Below are positions 1-7,628 of a DNA stretch of 64,000 nucleotides, one piece after another. Origin of the DNA: an uncultured Acetatifactor sp. (GTDB lineage Bacteria > Bacillota > Clostridia > Lachnospirales > Lachnospiraceae). Under the pieces are notes generated by a model that did not search any database, was not told the DNA's origin, and saw only the letters and a program-made list of their open reading frames with translations. The stretch covers positions 83,301-147,300 of the forward strand of contig CAJUFO010000003.1 of NCBI GenBank assembly GCA_910585615.1. The letters run 5' to 3'. How positions within the stretch are numbered: the first letter of the stretch is position 1; each line of letters opens with the position of its first letter. A program made the position numbers and the translations under genes.

Positions 1-1
1 C

Positions 2-898
2 ATCGTGATGCTTGGCATGGTCCTGCTCTACAGCGAGGTCACCTACGGCGCGGAGATTTCCTTTACCATAGGGGGCCTGACCTTCCAGCCTTCGGAGTTC
101 GTGAAGATTATCTTCGTCTTCTTCCTGGCCGCCGCCCTCTGGGAGGATGTCTCTATCGTCAGGGTGGGCCTGACGGCTGTAGTCGCCGGGGCCCATGTGG
201 TGATTCTGGTGTTGTCGAAGGATCTTGGGAGCGCGCTGATTTTCTTTGTTAGCTACGTGTTCGTAGTATTTTCCGCCACCAGGAATTATCTCTATCTGCT
301 GGCCGGGGCAGTGGGAGGGAGCGGCGCGGCCTGGGGAGCCGTGAAGCTATTCGGCCATGTGAGGGACAGAGTCCTGACATGGCGCGATCCCTGGAGCTAT
401 ATCGATAAGGAGGGCTATTCCATCACCCAATCGCTTTTCGCCATCGGCAGCGGCAACTGGTTCGGCATGGGGCTGCTGAAGGGAAATCCCACGGCTATAC
501 CCTTTGTGGAGAAGGACTTCATCTTTTCCTCCGTATGCGAGGAGTTGGGGGTGGCCTTCGGCATCTGCGTCATCCTGCTCTCCGTGGCCTGCTTTCTGGA
601 AATGATGCGGATGTCTGCCCTGATCAGGGACAGGTTCTACCAGCTGATTGTATACGGAATCGGCATCATGTATATCTTCCAGATATTCCTGACCATCGGG
701 GGCGGCATCAAGCTGATTCCCCTGACCGGTGTCACGCTGCCCTTCATCAGCTATGGGGGCAGCTCCGTGATGACGACGATGATCATGTTTTTCCTGATCC
801 AGGGCATCTATATCAGGCTACAGCAGGAGGGAGGCAGGCATAATGCCAGAAAAGGAAAAGAAACGCCGTCCGGCAGCGGCCGGGAAAAAGACCGATAA
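2..898 (+). CDS. FtsW/RodA/SpoVE-family peptidoglycan polymerase (5' partial)
   Basis: Integral membrane SEDS-family glycan polymerase, cut by the left edge of the window. The visible part has many hydrophobic segments and the family's late signature: a KEGYSITQSLFAIGSGNWFG stretch near residue 136, followed by an FISYGGSS motif near residue 248. SEDS proteins polymerise lipid II outside the membrane together with a class B penicillin-binding protein, and here the next gene is exactly that, starting 56 bp before this one stops. The tail after the last membrane segment is short and basic. Whether it serves division, elongation or sporulation cannot be told from the partial sequence. The reading frame is open to base 2, so the true start lies outside. 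Confidence 0.9.
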   Translation: MVMLGMVLLYSEVTYGAEISFTIGGLTFQPSEFVKIIFVFFLAAALWEDVSIVRVGLTAVVAGAHVVILVLSKDLGSALIFFVSYVFVVFSATRNYLYLLAGAVGGSGAAWGAVKLFGHVRDRVLTWRDPWSYIDKEGYSITQSLFAIGSGNWFGMGLLKGNPTAIPFVEKDFIFSSVCEELGVAFGICVILLSVACFLEMMRMSALIRDRFYQLIVYGIGIMYIFQIFLTIGGGIKLIPLTGVTLPFISYGGSSVMTTMIMFFLIQGIYIRLQQEGGRHNARKGKETPSGSGREKDR

Positions 899-2354
899 CA
901 AAAAGAGCCGTAGCGCCCGCTACAGCGCCAACAGGCCTGAAATCATCGCCACATGCTGCTTCTTCGGGCTCCTGTTCGCGGCGCTGATCGGATACCTGAG
1001 CTATTTTACGGCCACCAGCGAGCAGGAGATGATCAACAACAGCTACAATTCCAGGCAGGAGATTCTGCTGTCCAGGAACTACCGCGGCACGATCTACTCC
1101 AGGGACGGGGATGTCCTGGCCGAGACCCGGCTGAATGAAGGCGTGGGGGAAGAGGATTCCCAGGAAGAGACCAGGATATATCCCTACGGCAAGCTGTTCG
1201 CCCATGCCGTGGGCTATTCCACCAAAGGCCGCACAGGCGTGGAGGCCCTGGCCAACTACTACCTGATCAACACCAGTACTTCCCTGGCCAACAAGGCGGC
1301 CAACGATTTGGCCGGCATCAAGAATCCCGGCGACAGCGTCTATACCACCCTGGACGTGGAGCTGCAGCAGGTGGCGGACGACCAGCTCAATATCTACAAG
1401 GGAGCCATCGTGGTGACGGAAGTCGCTACGGGGAAGATACTGGCCATGGTGTCCCATCCGGGCTTCGACCCCAATGAAATCGGAGCGATCTGGGATTCCA
1501 TCATGGAGGATGAAGACAGCTCCGTATTATTGAACCGTGTGACCCAGGGGCAGTACCCTCCCGGCTCCACCTTCAAGATCGTGACGGCGCTGGAGTACAT
1601 CCGGGAAAATTCCGGTACCTACAACGATTATTCCTATCAGTGCAATGGGTATTTCAGTTCCGGCACCGGGCGCATCAACTGTTACCATGGGACGAACCAT
1701 GGGCAGGTGGGCTTCGAGAGCTCCTTCGCGAAATCCTGCAATTCCTCCTTTGCCAATATCGGGGTCAATCTGGAGCAGGAAAGCTTCGAGGAGACCCTGG
1801 AGGAGCTGCTGTTCAACAGGCCGCTGCCTGTCGATTTCCCCTATTCGGAGAGCAAAGCCAATGTGGTGGACAGGGTTTCCATGAACGAGCTGATGCAGAC
1901 TTCCATCGGCCAGGGCAGGACCCAGATCTCGCCCCTCCACCTGAACATGATAACCAGCGCCATCGCAAACGGCGGAATCCTCATGAAGCCCTATGCGGTA
2001 GACCGGGTGGAGAATGACGAGGGGCGGATCGTGAAGGTTTTCGAGCCCTCCGCCTACGGGAGCCTGATGACCGGGGAGGAGGCTGGAATCCTGAAGGGCC
2101 TGATGGAATCCGTGGTGGAGGAGGGCACCGGCAGGAAGCTCTCCGGCTTAAGCTACACCGCCGCCGGAAAGACAGGCTCCGCGGAATACAATGACGACAA
2201 AGAGGACAGCCATGCATGGTTTACCGGCTTCGCGCCGGTGGAGAATCCTGAAATCTGCGTCACGATTATCGTGGAGGGAGCCGGCAGCGGCGGGGATTAC
2301 GCGGTTCCCATCGCCAAGCGGATCTTCGATGCCTATTTTAACGATGGGAGATAG
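843..2354 (+). CDS. Class B penicillin-binding protein (transpeptidase)
   Basis: Cell-wall D,D-transpeptidase of 503 residues, the usual partner of the upstream SEDS polymerase. A basic cytoplasmic tail (residues 1-32) precedes one membrane anchor (about 34-55). The three active-site motifs are complete: STFK at 242-245 (acylated Ser242), SCN at 298-300 and KTG at 443-445. The pedestal domain before residue 180 is short, as in the PbpA-like group found next to FtsW in Clostridia. Its ATG lies inside the end of the preceding gene, suggesting translational coupling. Nothing suggests it is inactive. The specific wall-synthesis complex it belongs to is inferred from its neighbour only. Confidence 0.92.
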   Translation: MPEKEKKRRPAAAGKKTDNKKSRSARYSANRPEIIATCCFFGLLFAALIGYLSYFTATSEQEMINNSYNSRQEILLSRNYRGTIYSRDGDVLAETRLNEGVGEEDSQEETRIYPYGKLFAHAVGYSTKGRTGVEALANYYLINTSTSLANKAANDLAGIKNPGDSVYTTLDVELQQVADDQLNIYKGAIVVTEVATGKILAMVSHPGFDPNEIGAIWDSIMEDEDSSVLLNRVTQGQYPPGSTFKIVTALEYIRENSGTYNDYSYQCNGYFSSGTGRINCYHGTNHGQVGFESSFAKSCNSSFANIGVNLEQESFEETLEELLFNRPLPVDFPYSESKANVVDRVSMNELMQTSIGQGRTQISPLHLNMITSAIANGGILMKPYAVDRVENDEGRIVKVFEPSAYGSLMTGEEAGILKGLMESVVEEGTGRKLSGLSYTAAGKTGSAEYNDDKEDSHAWFTGFAPVENPEICVTIIVEGAGSGGDYAVPIAKRIFDAYFNDGR

Positions 2355-2387
2355 CCCTCCGGCAGAATGCCGCGCGAAAAATAAGTA

Positions 2388-2416
2388 TTGCACTTCCGGG
2401 GAGATTGGACTATACT
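2388..2416 (+). promoter_or_regulatory. SigA-type promoter of the NUDIX gene
   Basis: TTGCAC and TATACT are separated by exactly 17 bp, about 44 bp before the NUDIX start. The site separates this gene from the cell-wall pair upstream. Confidence 0.7.
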
Positions 2417-2459
2417 ATTCCTAGTCAAGCAAGTGGCACACCAATCAGGAGGAATTGCA

Positions 2460-2912
2460 ATGATGGAAGCAACAAGCTGTGGTGGTGTGGTAATTTTTCG
2501 TGGAAAAATCCTGCTTTTGTACAAGAACTACAAGAACAAGTACGAGGGCTGGGTTCTGCCGAAAGGCACTGTGGAGCAGGGGGAGGACTACAAGGACACG
2601 GCCCTGCGGGAGGTGCTGGAGGAAACAGGAGCGAAGGCTACCATCATAAAGTATATCGGGAAGAGCGAGTATACGTTCAACGTGCCCGAGGATATCGTGG
2701 AGAAGGAAGTGCACTGGTATCTGATGATGGCCGACAGTTATTACAGCAAACCACAAAAGGAAGAATTTTTTTCGGATTCAGGCTATTACAAGTACCACGA
2801 GGCATATCATCTGCTGAAGTTCGCGAATGAGAAGCAGATATTGGAAAAGGCATACGAGGAGTATCTGGAGCTGAAGAAGAGCAATCTATGGGGCAGCAAG
2901 AAGTATTATTAG
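2460..2912 (+). CDS. NUDIX hydrolase (Ap4A/Ap6A-hydrolase-like)
   Basis: Small single-domain NUDIX pyrophosphohydrolase of 150 residues that would cleave a nucleoside diphosphate linked to another group. The NUDIX box is intact near residues 36-58, with the G-x5-E-x7-REV-x-EE-x-G pattern ending in REVLEETGA. The short compact form and the GGVVIF start resemble bis(nucleosyl)polyphosphate hydrolases, but the substrate cannot be fixed from sequence. I chose the ATG at 2460 because AGGAGGA lies 7 bp before it; a reading from further upstream would have no ribosome site. It has its own promoter and overlaps the next small gene by 25 bp. Confidence 0.85.
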   Translation: MMEATSCGGVVIFRGKILLLYKNYKNKYEGWVLPKGTVEQGEDYKDTALREVLEETGAKATIIKYIGKSEYTFNVPEDIVEKEVHWYLMMADSYYSKPQKEEFFSDSGYYKYHEAYHLLKFANEKQILEKAYEEYLELKKSNLWGSKKYY

Positions 2913-3220
2913 AATATCATCCGAATTTGTACCTGGGTGAGGGCATTAAGAAGAAAAAACTGGATAAAATAAAGAAAAAGCTGGAAAACAAGCCCCTTTT
3001 TTCCAGTGTATTTCTGATTTCCCTTTCCCGCAACCCGTTCGATCAGCTGGAAGTCTATGAGGCGAGACAATTGTGCCAGCCCTATTACCGCAAATGCCCG
3101 CCCTATGTGGTAGGCATAGCGAAGAACAGGGAGGAAGCCATTGCCCTGGTGGAGGAAATCGTAACCGAATGCCTGGCGGTCAGGGGCGACTGCGCGTTGA
3201 AGGAGTATCTGCGATGTTAG
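2888..3220 (+). CDS. Conserved small protein of unknown function
   Basis: A 110-residue soluble protein that I do not recognise. The middle is lysine-rich (GIKKKKLDKIKKKLE near residue 18) and the C-terminal half looks like a small alpha/beta fold with several cysteines (positions 63, 70, 94, 101 and 110 approximately). There is no signal peptide or membrane segment. It overlaps the NUDIX gene upstream by 25 bp and its stop overlaps the start of the DUF2953 gene, so all three are probably translated together. This tight packing is the best argument that it is real. No function is proposed. Confidence 0.7.
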   Translation: MGQQEVLLEYHPNLYLGEGIKKKKLDKIKKKLENKPLFSSVFLISLSRNPFDQLEVYEARQLCQPYYRKCPPYVVGIAKNREEAIALVEEIVTECLAVRGDCALKEYLRC

Positions 3221-4215
3221 CAATCGTTTTAAAGGTTCTGTCCATACTCGGCATAGTCCTTCTGGCAGTGCTGGCGGTGATGCTCCTGGGGCTTGCGCTG
3301 GTTCTGTTCTTTCCTTTCACCTACCGGCTCTCCGGCAGCAAAGACGCGGAAGGCCTGCGGCTTTCCGTGAAGGTGAACTGGCTCTGCGGGATGTTTCGGG
3401 TGCGGTTCCGATACCCGCGACCCGGACGGCTTACGGCCAAGGCGCTGTGGTTTTCCCTGCTCGATATGAAAATCCCCCCGGAGAAGACGGTTCAGGAGGA
3501 GACGGACAGCGGTTCGGCGGATACAGGCTCCCCCTCAGGGAAAAAGGCTTTGCGGAAAGCGGACTCCTCAAAGCCTTCGGAGCCGGAAGCAGCGGAATCG
3601 AAAGCAATTGATTCGGAAGTCGCCCACGCAGAAGCCGTCCTCAATGCTGCAAAAGCCACAAACGGCCCAAAAACGGAAGGTTTCCCGGAAGCAGGGTCAG
3701 AAGCCGACCCTGCCGTCGGAGAGGGCGAGGGGCAGACCGCTCAGGAGGGCGGCCCCTTTGGAAAAATTTCTCAAAAAGTTCAGGGGATAAAGTACACAAT
3801 CTATAATATATATGATAAAATAAAAGGAATCTGGAAGAATATATCCTATTATATGGAGCTTTTGCAGGAGGAAAACACAAAGCAGCTGGCCGCCCACGCC
3901 TTTTCCCGGGCAGGCCGGATTCTCAAGGACATCCGGCCAAAGCATGTCAAAGTAAGGCTGCTCTTCGGCACAGGCTCTCCGGATACCACAGGCTACCTCT
4001 ACGGCGCCTACTGCATCCTGTCCGCCCCGCTGGGGGCGGGAGTGTGCGTGACGCCCGACTTCGAGGAGAAAAGGCTGGAGGGAGAGTTCGACATAGCCGG
4101 ACACGTACTGGTATGGACGTTCGTGATAAACGGCCTGAGGCTCGTCCTGGACAAAAAGCTGCGCATATTCCTGCGAAGGCTGAAAGCAGGGCGGAAGAAA
4201 CCCGCTGCCGCATAG
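3214..4215 (+). CDS. DUF2953 membrane-anchored protein (YtfI-like)
   Basis: A 333-residue protein with one long hydrophobic N-terminal segment (about residues 4-38), a charged low-complexity middle rich in Ala, Glu and Lys (about 95-180), and a conserved C-terminal part with the KVRLLFGTGSPDTTGYLYGA stretch typical of DUF2953. In Bacillus the homologue YtfI is encoded directly before YtfJ/GerW, and the same order is seen here, so a role in the spore or forespore membrane is likely but inferred. The ATG at 3214 overlaps the stop of the previous gene (ATGTTAG); upstream codons in the same frame lack a ribosome site. Confidence 0.82.
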   Translation: MLAIVLKVLSILGIVLLAVLAVMLLGLALVLFFPFTYRLSGSKDAEGLRLSVKVNWLCGMFRVRFRYPRPGRLTAKALWFSLLDMKIPPEKTVQEETDSGSADTGSPSGKKALRKADSSKPSEPEAAESKAIDSEVAHAEAVLNAAKATNGPKTEGFPEAGSEADPAVGEGEGQTAQEGGPFGKISQKVQGIKYTIYNIYDKIKGIWKNISYYMELLQEENTKQLAAHAFSRAGRILKDIRPKHVKVRLLFGTGSPDTTGYLYGAYCILSAPLGAGVCVTPDFEEKRLEGEFDIAGHVLVWTFVINGLRLVLDKKLRIFLRRLKAGRKKPAAA

Positions 4216-4311
4216 CGGTGCGGACAGGAACATCTAAGAAGACACCGAGTTTGTACAGGTAAGCACGGCAAAGAAAGTCGGGCATGAACTGGCATGAGAA
4301 TGGAGGAGAAG

Positions 4312-4776
4312 ATGGCAGAGAAGGAAAGAGAAAATCAGTTTCAGGGAGTCGTAGAGTCATTGCTCAGAGGCATGGATACGGTGCTGTCCACCAAGACAGT
4401 GGTGGGAGAGGCCACAAAAATCGGCGATACCATCATCCTGCCTTTGGTGGACGTGAGCTTCGGCGTAGGCGCCGGGGCAGGCAGCAACGGTCAGAAGAGC
4501 TCCTCGTCCGGCGCGGGCGGCCTGGGCGGCAAGATGACCCCCAGCGCGGTGCTGGTCATAAAGGACAATGCCGTCAAGCTGGTGAACATCAAGAACCAGG
4601 ACGCTGTCACCAAGGTGCTGGACATGATTCCCGACCTGGTGGACAAGTTCACCAAGTCCAAGAAAAAGGACGGCAAGGCCGGGACGGAAGAAATCTCCGA
4701 CGCAGAGGTGGTGGACATCGCGTTCCCGGAGGGGGAAACAGAAGAGGGGCATTCCACGGAAGAGCCCGGGGATTGA
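4312..4776 (+). CDS. gerW: GerW-family spore protein (YtfJ)
   Basis: Spore protein of the GerW/YtfJ family, needed in Bacillus for normal germination with some nutrients. The family core is clear: QGVVESLLRGMDTVLSTKTV near residue 12, then GDTIILPLVDVSFGVGAGAG, then a Gly/Ser-rich loop and a VKLVNI segment. A GGAGGAG ribosome site sits 3-4 bp before the ATG at 4312; a second in-frame ATG at 4294 lacks one. The last nine residues contain GHSTEE, one copy of the 18-bp dispersed repeat (4747-4764), so the natural C-terminus probably ended earlier. It follows the DUF2953 gene, as in Bacillus. Confidence 0.88.
   Translation: MAEKERENQFQGVVESLLRGMDTVLSTKTVVGEATKIGDTIILPLVDVSFGVGAGAGSNGQKSSSSGAGGLGGKMTPSAVLVIKDNAVKLVNIKNQDAVTKVLDMIPDLVDKFTKSKKKDGKAGTEEISDAEVVDIAFPEGETEEGHSTEEPGD
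4747..4764 (+). repeat. Copy of the 18-bp HSMEE repeat (gerW 3' end)
   Basis: Reads GGGCATTCCACGGAAGAG in frame, adding GHSTEE near the end of GerW. It differs from the window consensus at a few positions. Other copies are listed separately. Confidence 0.75.
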
Positions 4777-4832
4777 CATTTTCCGCGCCCGGGATGCATA
4801 TGATAGAGTGATACCACGAAGCCTGAGGCATC

Positions 4833-4973
4833 ATGAAGAAAATCATAGGACTCGTTGCTCTTCTCATAGCAATCGGCATGCTGATCATGCTGATTGCCCA
4901 CAACCGGCTGGTGGGCCTGATTATCATCGCTCTGTTGCTGTTCCTGGGATATAATTGCTTCTGCGGGGATTGA
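4833..4973 (+). CDS. Tiny hydrophobic protein, 46 residues
   Basis: A very short gene between gerW and a strong terminator. The product begins MKKIIGLVALLIAIGMLIML and is almost entirely two hydrophobic stretches split by AHNRLVG, ending in CFCGD. It would insert in the membrane as a hairpin. A weak purine run (GAGG) lies about 6-10 bp before the ATG. Its location behind the YtfI-YtfJ pair suggests co-transcription and perhaps a sporulation role, but I know of no family assignment and the call rests on the open frame, its composition and the terminator right after it. Confidence 0.55.
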   Translation: MKKIIGLVALLIAIGMLIMLIAHNRLVGLIIIALLLFLGYNCFCGD

Positions 4974-4990
4974 AGTGTGCCAAGCGCGCT

Positions 4991-5023
4991 AAAAAGAGGC
5001 TGCCGCAGCGACAGCCTCTTTTT
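4991..5023. terminator. Bidirectional intrinsic terminator
   Basis: AAAAAGAGGCTG and CAGCCTCTTTTT form a 12-bp perfect stem around a 9-nt loop. The T run on one side and the A run on the other let it stop both the gerW operon and the opposing rpmB transcript. Confidence 0.9.
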
Positions 5024-5073
5024 GTTGACGTCAATCTCTAGCTTGTTCCATTCTTGCCAAATGTACGGAATGC

Positions 5074-5259
5074 CTACGCTCTCTCCACATTGCCTGACCT
5101 TAAGCAACGGGTGCAGACATGCATCCTCTTAGAAGCGCCGTTCACCTTGCACCTTACCCGCTTGACATTCGCTTTCCACATTGCATTGGTCTTTCTATTC
5201 GAATGGCTTACATTATGACCGAACTGAACGCCTTTCCCACAAATATCACACTTCGCCAT
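5074..5259 (-). CDS. rpmB: 50S ribosomal protein L28
   Basis: Ribosomal protein L28, 61 residues, the short Firmicutes form. The start MAKCDICGKGVQFGHNVSHS is diagnostic. Two CxxC pairs (CDIC at 4-7 and CTRC near residue 50) mark the zinc-binding type rather than the zinc-free paralogue. A GAGGAGGTGG ribosome site precedes the ATG. It stands opposite yloU-yloV, the same divergent pairing seen around rpmB in Bacillus and Clostridia. Nothing unusual is visible. Confidence 0.97.
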   Translation of the reverse strand: MAKCDICGKGVQFGHNVSHSNRKTNAMWKANVKRVRCKVNGASKRMHVCTRCLRSGNVERA

Positions 5260-5466
5260 TTTGCCACCTCCTCAACACCCGCGCGTGCAACGCTTGTATT
5301 TTTATTGTACACAACATTAGTATCTTAACAGAAATATATGGAAAAAGCAAGTAAAAAAAATCTTTTTTTAATTTTAATATTTATTATTCCCTTTTTCTGG
5401 GAAAGCTGTTAAAATAGTATCTATATGTCTGCTTTTTATTGTTGGACAAGGAAAGGAAGGGTTACT

Positions 5467-5829
5467 ATGAAAGGTTCTTCTATGAATACCCATATGGGAA
5501 AGATTGTCGTTCATAATGAAGTGATTGCCCAGTATGCGGGAGGCGTCGCCGTGGAATGCTTTGGTATCGTAGGCATGGCAGGCGTCAGCGTAAAGGACGG
5601 TCTGGTAAAGCTTCTGAAAATGGACAGCATCACCAGGGGCATCACCGTGACGCTCAACAAGAACAATAAACTGATTCTGGATTTCCATGTCATCGTGGCC
5701 TATGGCGTCAGCATATTGGCCGTGGCAGACAACCTGATCAGCAACGTGAAATACAAAGTGGAAGAATTTACCGGTATCGAAATCGAGAAGATCAATATCT
5801 ATGTAGACGGTGTCAGAGTGATTGATTAA
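5467..5829 (+). CDS. yloU: Asp23/Gls24-family protein (YloU)
   Basis: Alkaline-shock-protein-like Asp23 family member of 120 residues. The family pattern is present: GKIVVHNEVIAQYAGGVAVE near residue 10, then GIVGMAG and a second half with the ANNL-like NLISNVKYKVEE segment. These proteins sit near the membrane or the cell-envelope stress response; the exact role of YloU is not established. A GGAAAGGAAGG purine run lies just before the ATG at 5467, and an upstream in-frame ATG is ignored for lack of one. It ends 14 bp before the next gene and is probably co-transcribed with it. Confidence 0.9.
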   Translation: MKGSSMNTHMGKIVVHNEVIAQYAGGVAVECFGIVGMAGVSVKDGLVKLLKMDSITRGITVTLNKNNKLILDFHVIVAYGVSILAVADNLISNVKYKVEEFTGIEIEKINIYVDGVRVID

Positions 5830-5842
5830 GGAGGAGCGTGTC

Positions 5843-7543
5843 GTGAGTTTACAACAAATCGATGCCGGGATGCTTTCCAGGATGTTCCTGGCCGGCGCAA
5901 AGAATTTGGAGAGCAAGAAGGAGTGGATCAATGAGCTGAACGTTTTCCCCGTCCCTGACGGCGACACGGGCACCAATATGACCATGACCATCATGTCCGC
6001 GGCCAGGGAAGTCCTGGAACTGGGCAACGCAGTTGACATGCAGGGGCTGTGCAAGGCCATTTCCGGCGGCTCCCTGCGGGGCGCAAGGGGAAATTCCGGC
6101 GTCATCCTGTCACAGCTCTTCCGCGGCTTCACCAGGCGTATCAAGGAGGAGGAGAGCCTGACAATCCCCATCCTTGCGGAAGCCTTGGACAAGGCCGTGG
6201 AGACTGCCTACAAGGCTGTCATGAAGCCCAAGGAGGGCACGATCCTCACCGTTGCCAGAGGAGCGGCGGAGAAGGCCCAGACGCTTGTGGAGGACGGCTG
6301 TTCGGATATGGAGACCTTCCTCTCCACCATCATCGCCCATGCGGAATATGTGCTGAGCCAGACTCCGGAGATGCTTCCAGTGCTGAAGCAGGCCGGCGTG
6401 GTGGATTCCGGCGGGCAGGGGCTCATCACGGTGCTCTCCGGCGCATTCGACGCGTTCCTGGGCAAGGAGCTGGATCTGTCCATCGAGCCCTCCGGCAGGG
6501 GCAAGGCTTCCGGCCAGCGGCAGGCGGAGGCGCAGATGGAGATCAAGTTCGGCTACTGCACGGAATTCATCATCATGCTGAACAAGACATTCAACATCAA
6601 GACAGAGATGGATTTCAAGGCTTATCTGGAGTCCATCGGCGATTCCATTGTATGTGTGGCAGACGACGGTGTCGTGAAGGTGCACGTACATACCAATGAC
6701 CCTGGCCTGGCGATCCAGAAGGCATTGAAGTATGGCGCGCTTTCCAACATGAAGATCGACAACATGCGCCTGGAGCATCAGGAGAAGCTCTTCAAGATGG
6801 CGGAGAAGGAGGAGGGGAAGGCTGCGGGGCAGGAATCCGGCAAGGCAGCGCAGGCGGCCGAGGCAGCGGCAGACGCACCGCCCAAGGACTTCGGCTTCAT
6901 CGCCGTCTCCGTGGGAGAGGGCATCAACGAGATCTTCCGCAGCCTGGGCGTGGACCACATCATCGAAGGCGGACAGACCATGAACCCCAGCACGGCAGAC
7001 ATCCTGGACGCGGTGGATAAGGTCAATGCAAAGACCATATTCATCCTGCCCAACAATAAAAACATCATCCTGGCGGCGAACCAGGCCGCGGAGCTCACCG
7101 CGGAGAAGGATCTCTTCGTGATCCCCACCAAGACCATACCCCAGGGAATCACCGCCGTCATCAATTTCGTGCCGGAGCTGTCCGTGGAGGAGAACGAGGC
7201 GAACATGCTGGCTGAAATCGAGCATGTCTGCACCGGGCAGGTGACCTACGCAGTGCGCGATACGGTCATCGACGACAAGGAAATCAAAAAGGGCGACTTC
7301 ATGGGAATCGGCGATGGGGGCATCCTTGCCGTGGGCGGGGACATGACCGCGGTGGCGGGGGATACCGTGTCGAAGATGATGACCCAGGAGAGCGAGCTGA
7401 TCAGCATTTACTATGGGAGCGATGTGAAGGAGGAGGCTGCGGAGGCGTTCCGGGCCCAGATTGCGGACCGCTATCCCGACTGCGACATCGAGCTGCAGTA
7501 CGGCGGCCAGCCCATCTACTATTATGTCATGTCTGTGGAATAG
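5843..7543 (+). CDS. DAK2-domain kinase, FakA/YloV-like
   Basis: Two-part protein of 566 residues in the YloV/FakA family. The N-terminal DAK2 kinase domain (about 1-200) shows the ATP/Mg site as NVFPVPDGDTGTNM near residue 33 and the SLRGARGNSG loop near residue 75. A middle domain (about 230-310) and a C-terminal DegV-related domain (about 350-566) follow, joined by an Ala/Glu/Lys-rich linker near 320-345. In Staphylococcus FakA phosphorylates fatty acids presented by DegV-type FakB proteins; a degV gene is present 2.4 kb downstream, which fits. The start is GTG at 5843 with AAGGAGGAG just before it. Confidence 0.88.
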   Translation: MSLQQIDAGMLSRMFLAGAKNLESKKEWINELNVFPVPDGDTGTNMTMTIMSAAREVLELGNAVDMQGLCKAISGGSLRGARGNSGVILSQLFRGFTRRIKEEESLTIPILAEALDKAVETAYKAVMKPKEGTILTVARGAAEKAQTLVEDGCSDMETFLSTIIAHAEYVLSQTPEMLPVLKQAGVVDSGGQGLITVLSGAFDAFLGKELDLSIEPSGRGKASGQRQAEAQMEIKFGYCTEFIIMLNKTFNIKTEMDFKAYLESIGDSIVCVADDGVVKVHVHTNDPGLAIQKALKYGALSNMKIDNMRLEHQEKLFKMAEKEEGKAAGQESGKAAQAAEAAADAPPKDFGFIAVSVGEGINEIFRSLGVDHIIEGGQTMNPSTADILDAVDKVNAKTIFILPNNKNIILAANQAAELTAEKDLFVIPTKTIPQGITAVINFVPELSVEENEANMLAEIEHVCTGQVTYAVRDTVIDDKEIKKGDFMGIGDGGILAVGGDMTAVAGDTVSKMMTQESELISIYYGSDVKEEAAEAFRAQIADRYPDCDIELQYGGQPIYYYVMSVE

Positions 7544-7628
7544 ATCTGAACTGTTGCGGGGAGTGCAGGAGGGAGGCAGATTGACGCTGTCTCCTTCCTT
7601 TGTGATAGACACGCCGTAGAGGAGGCTT

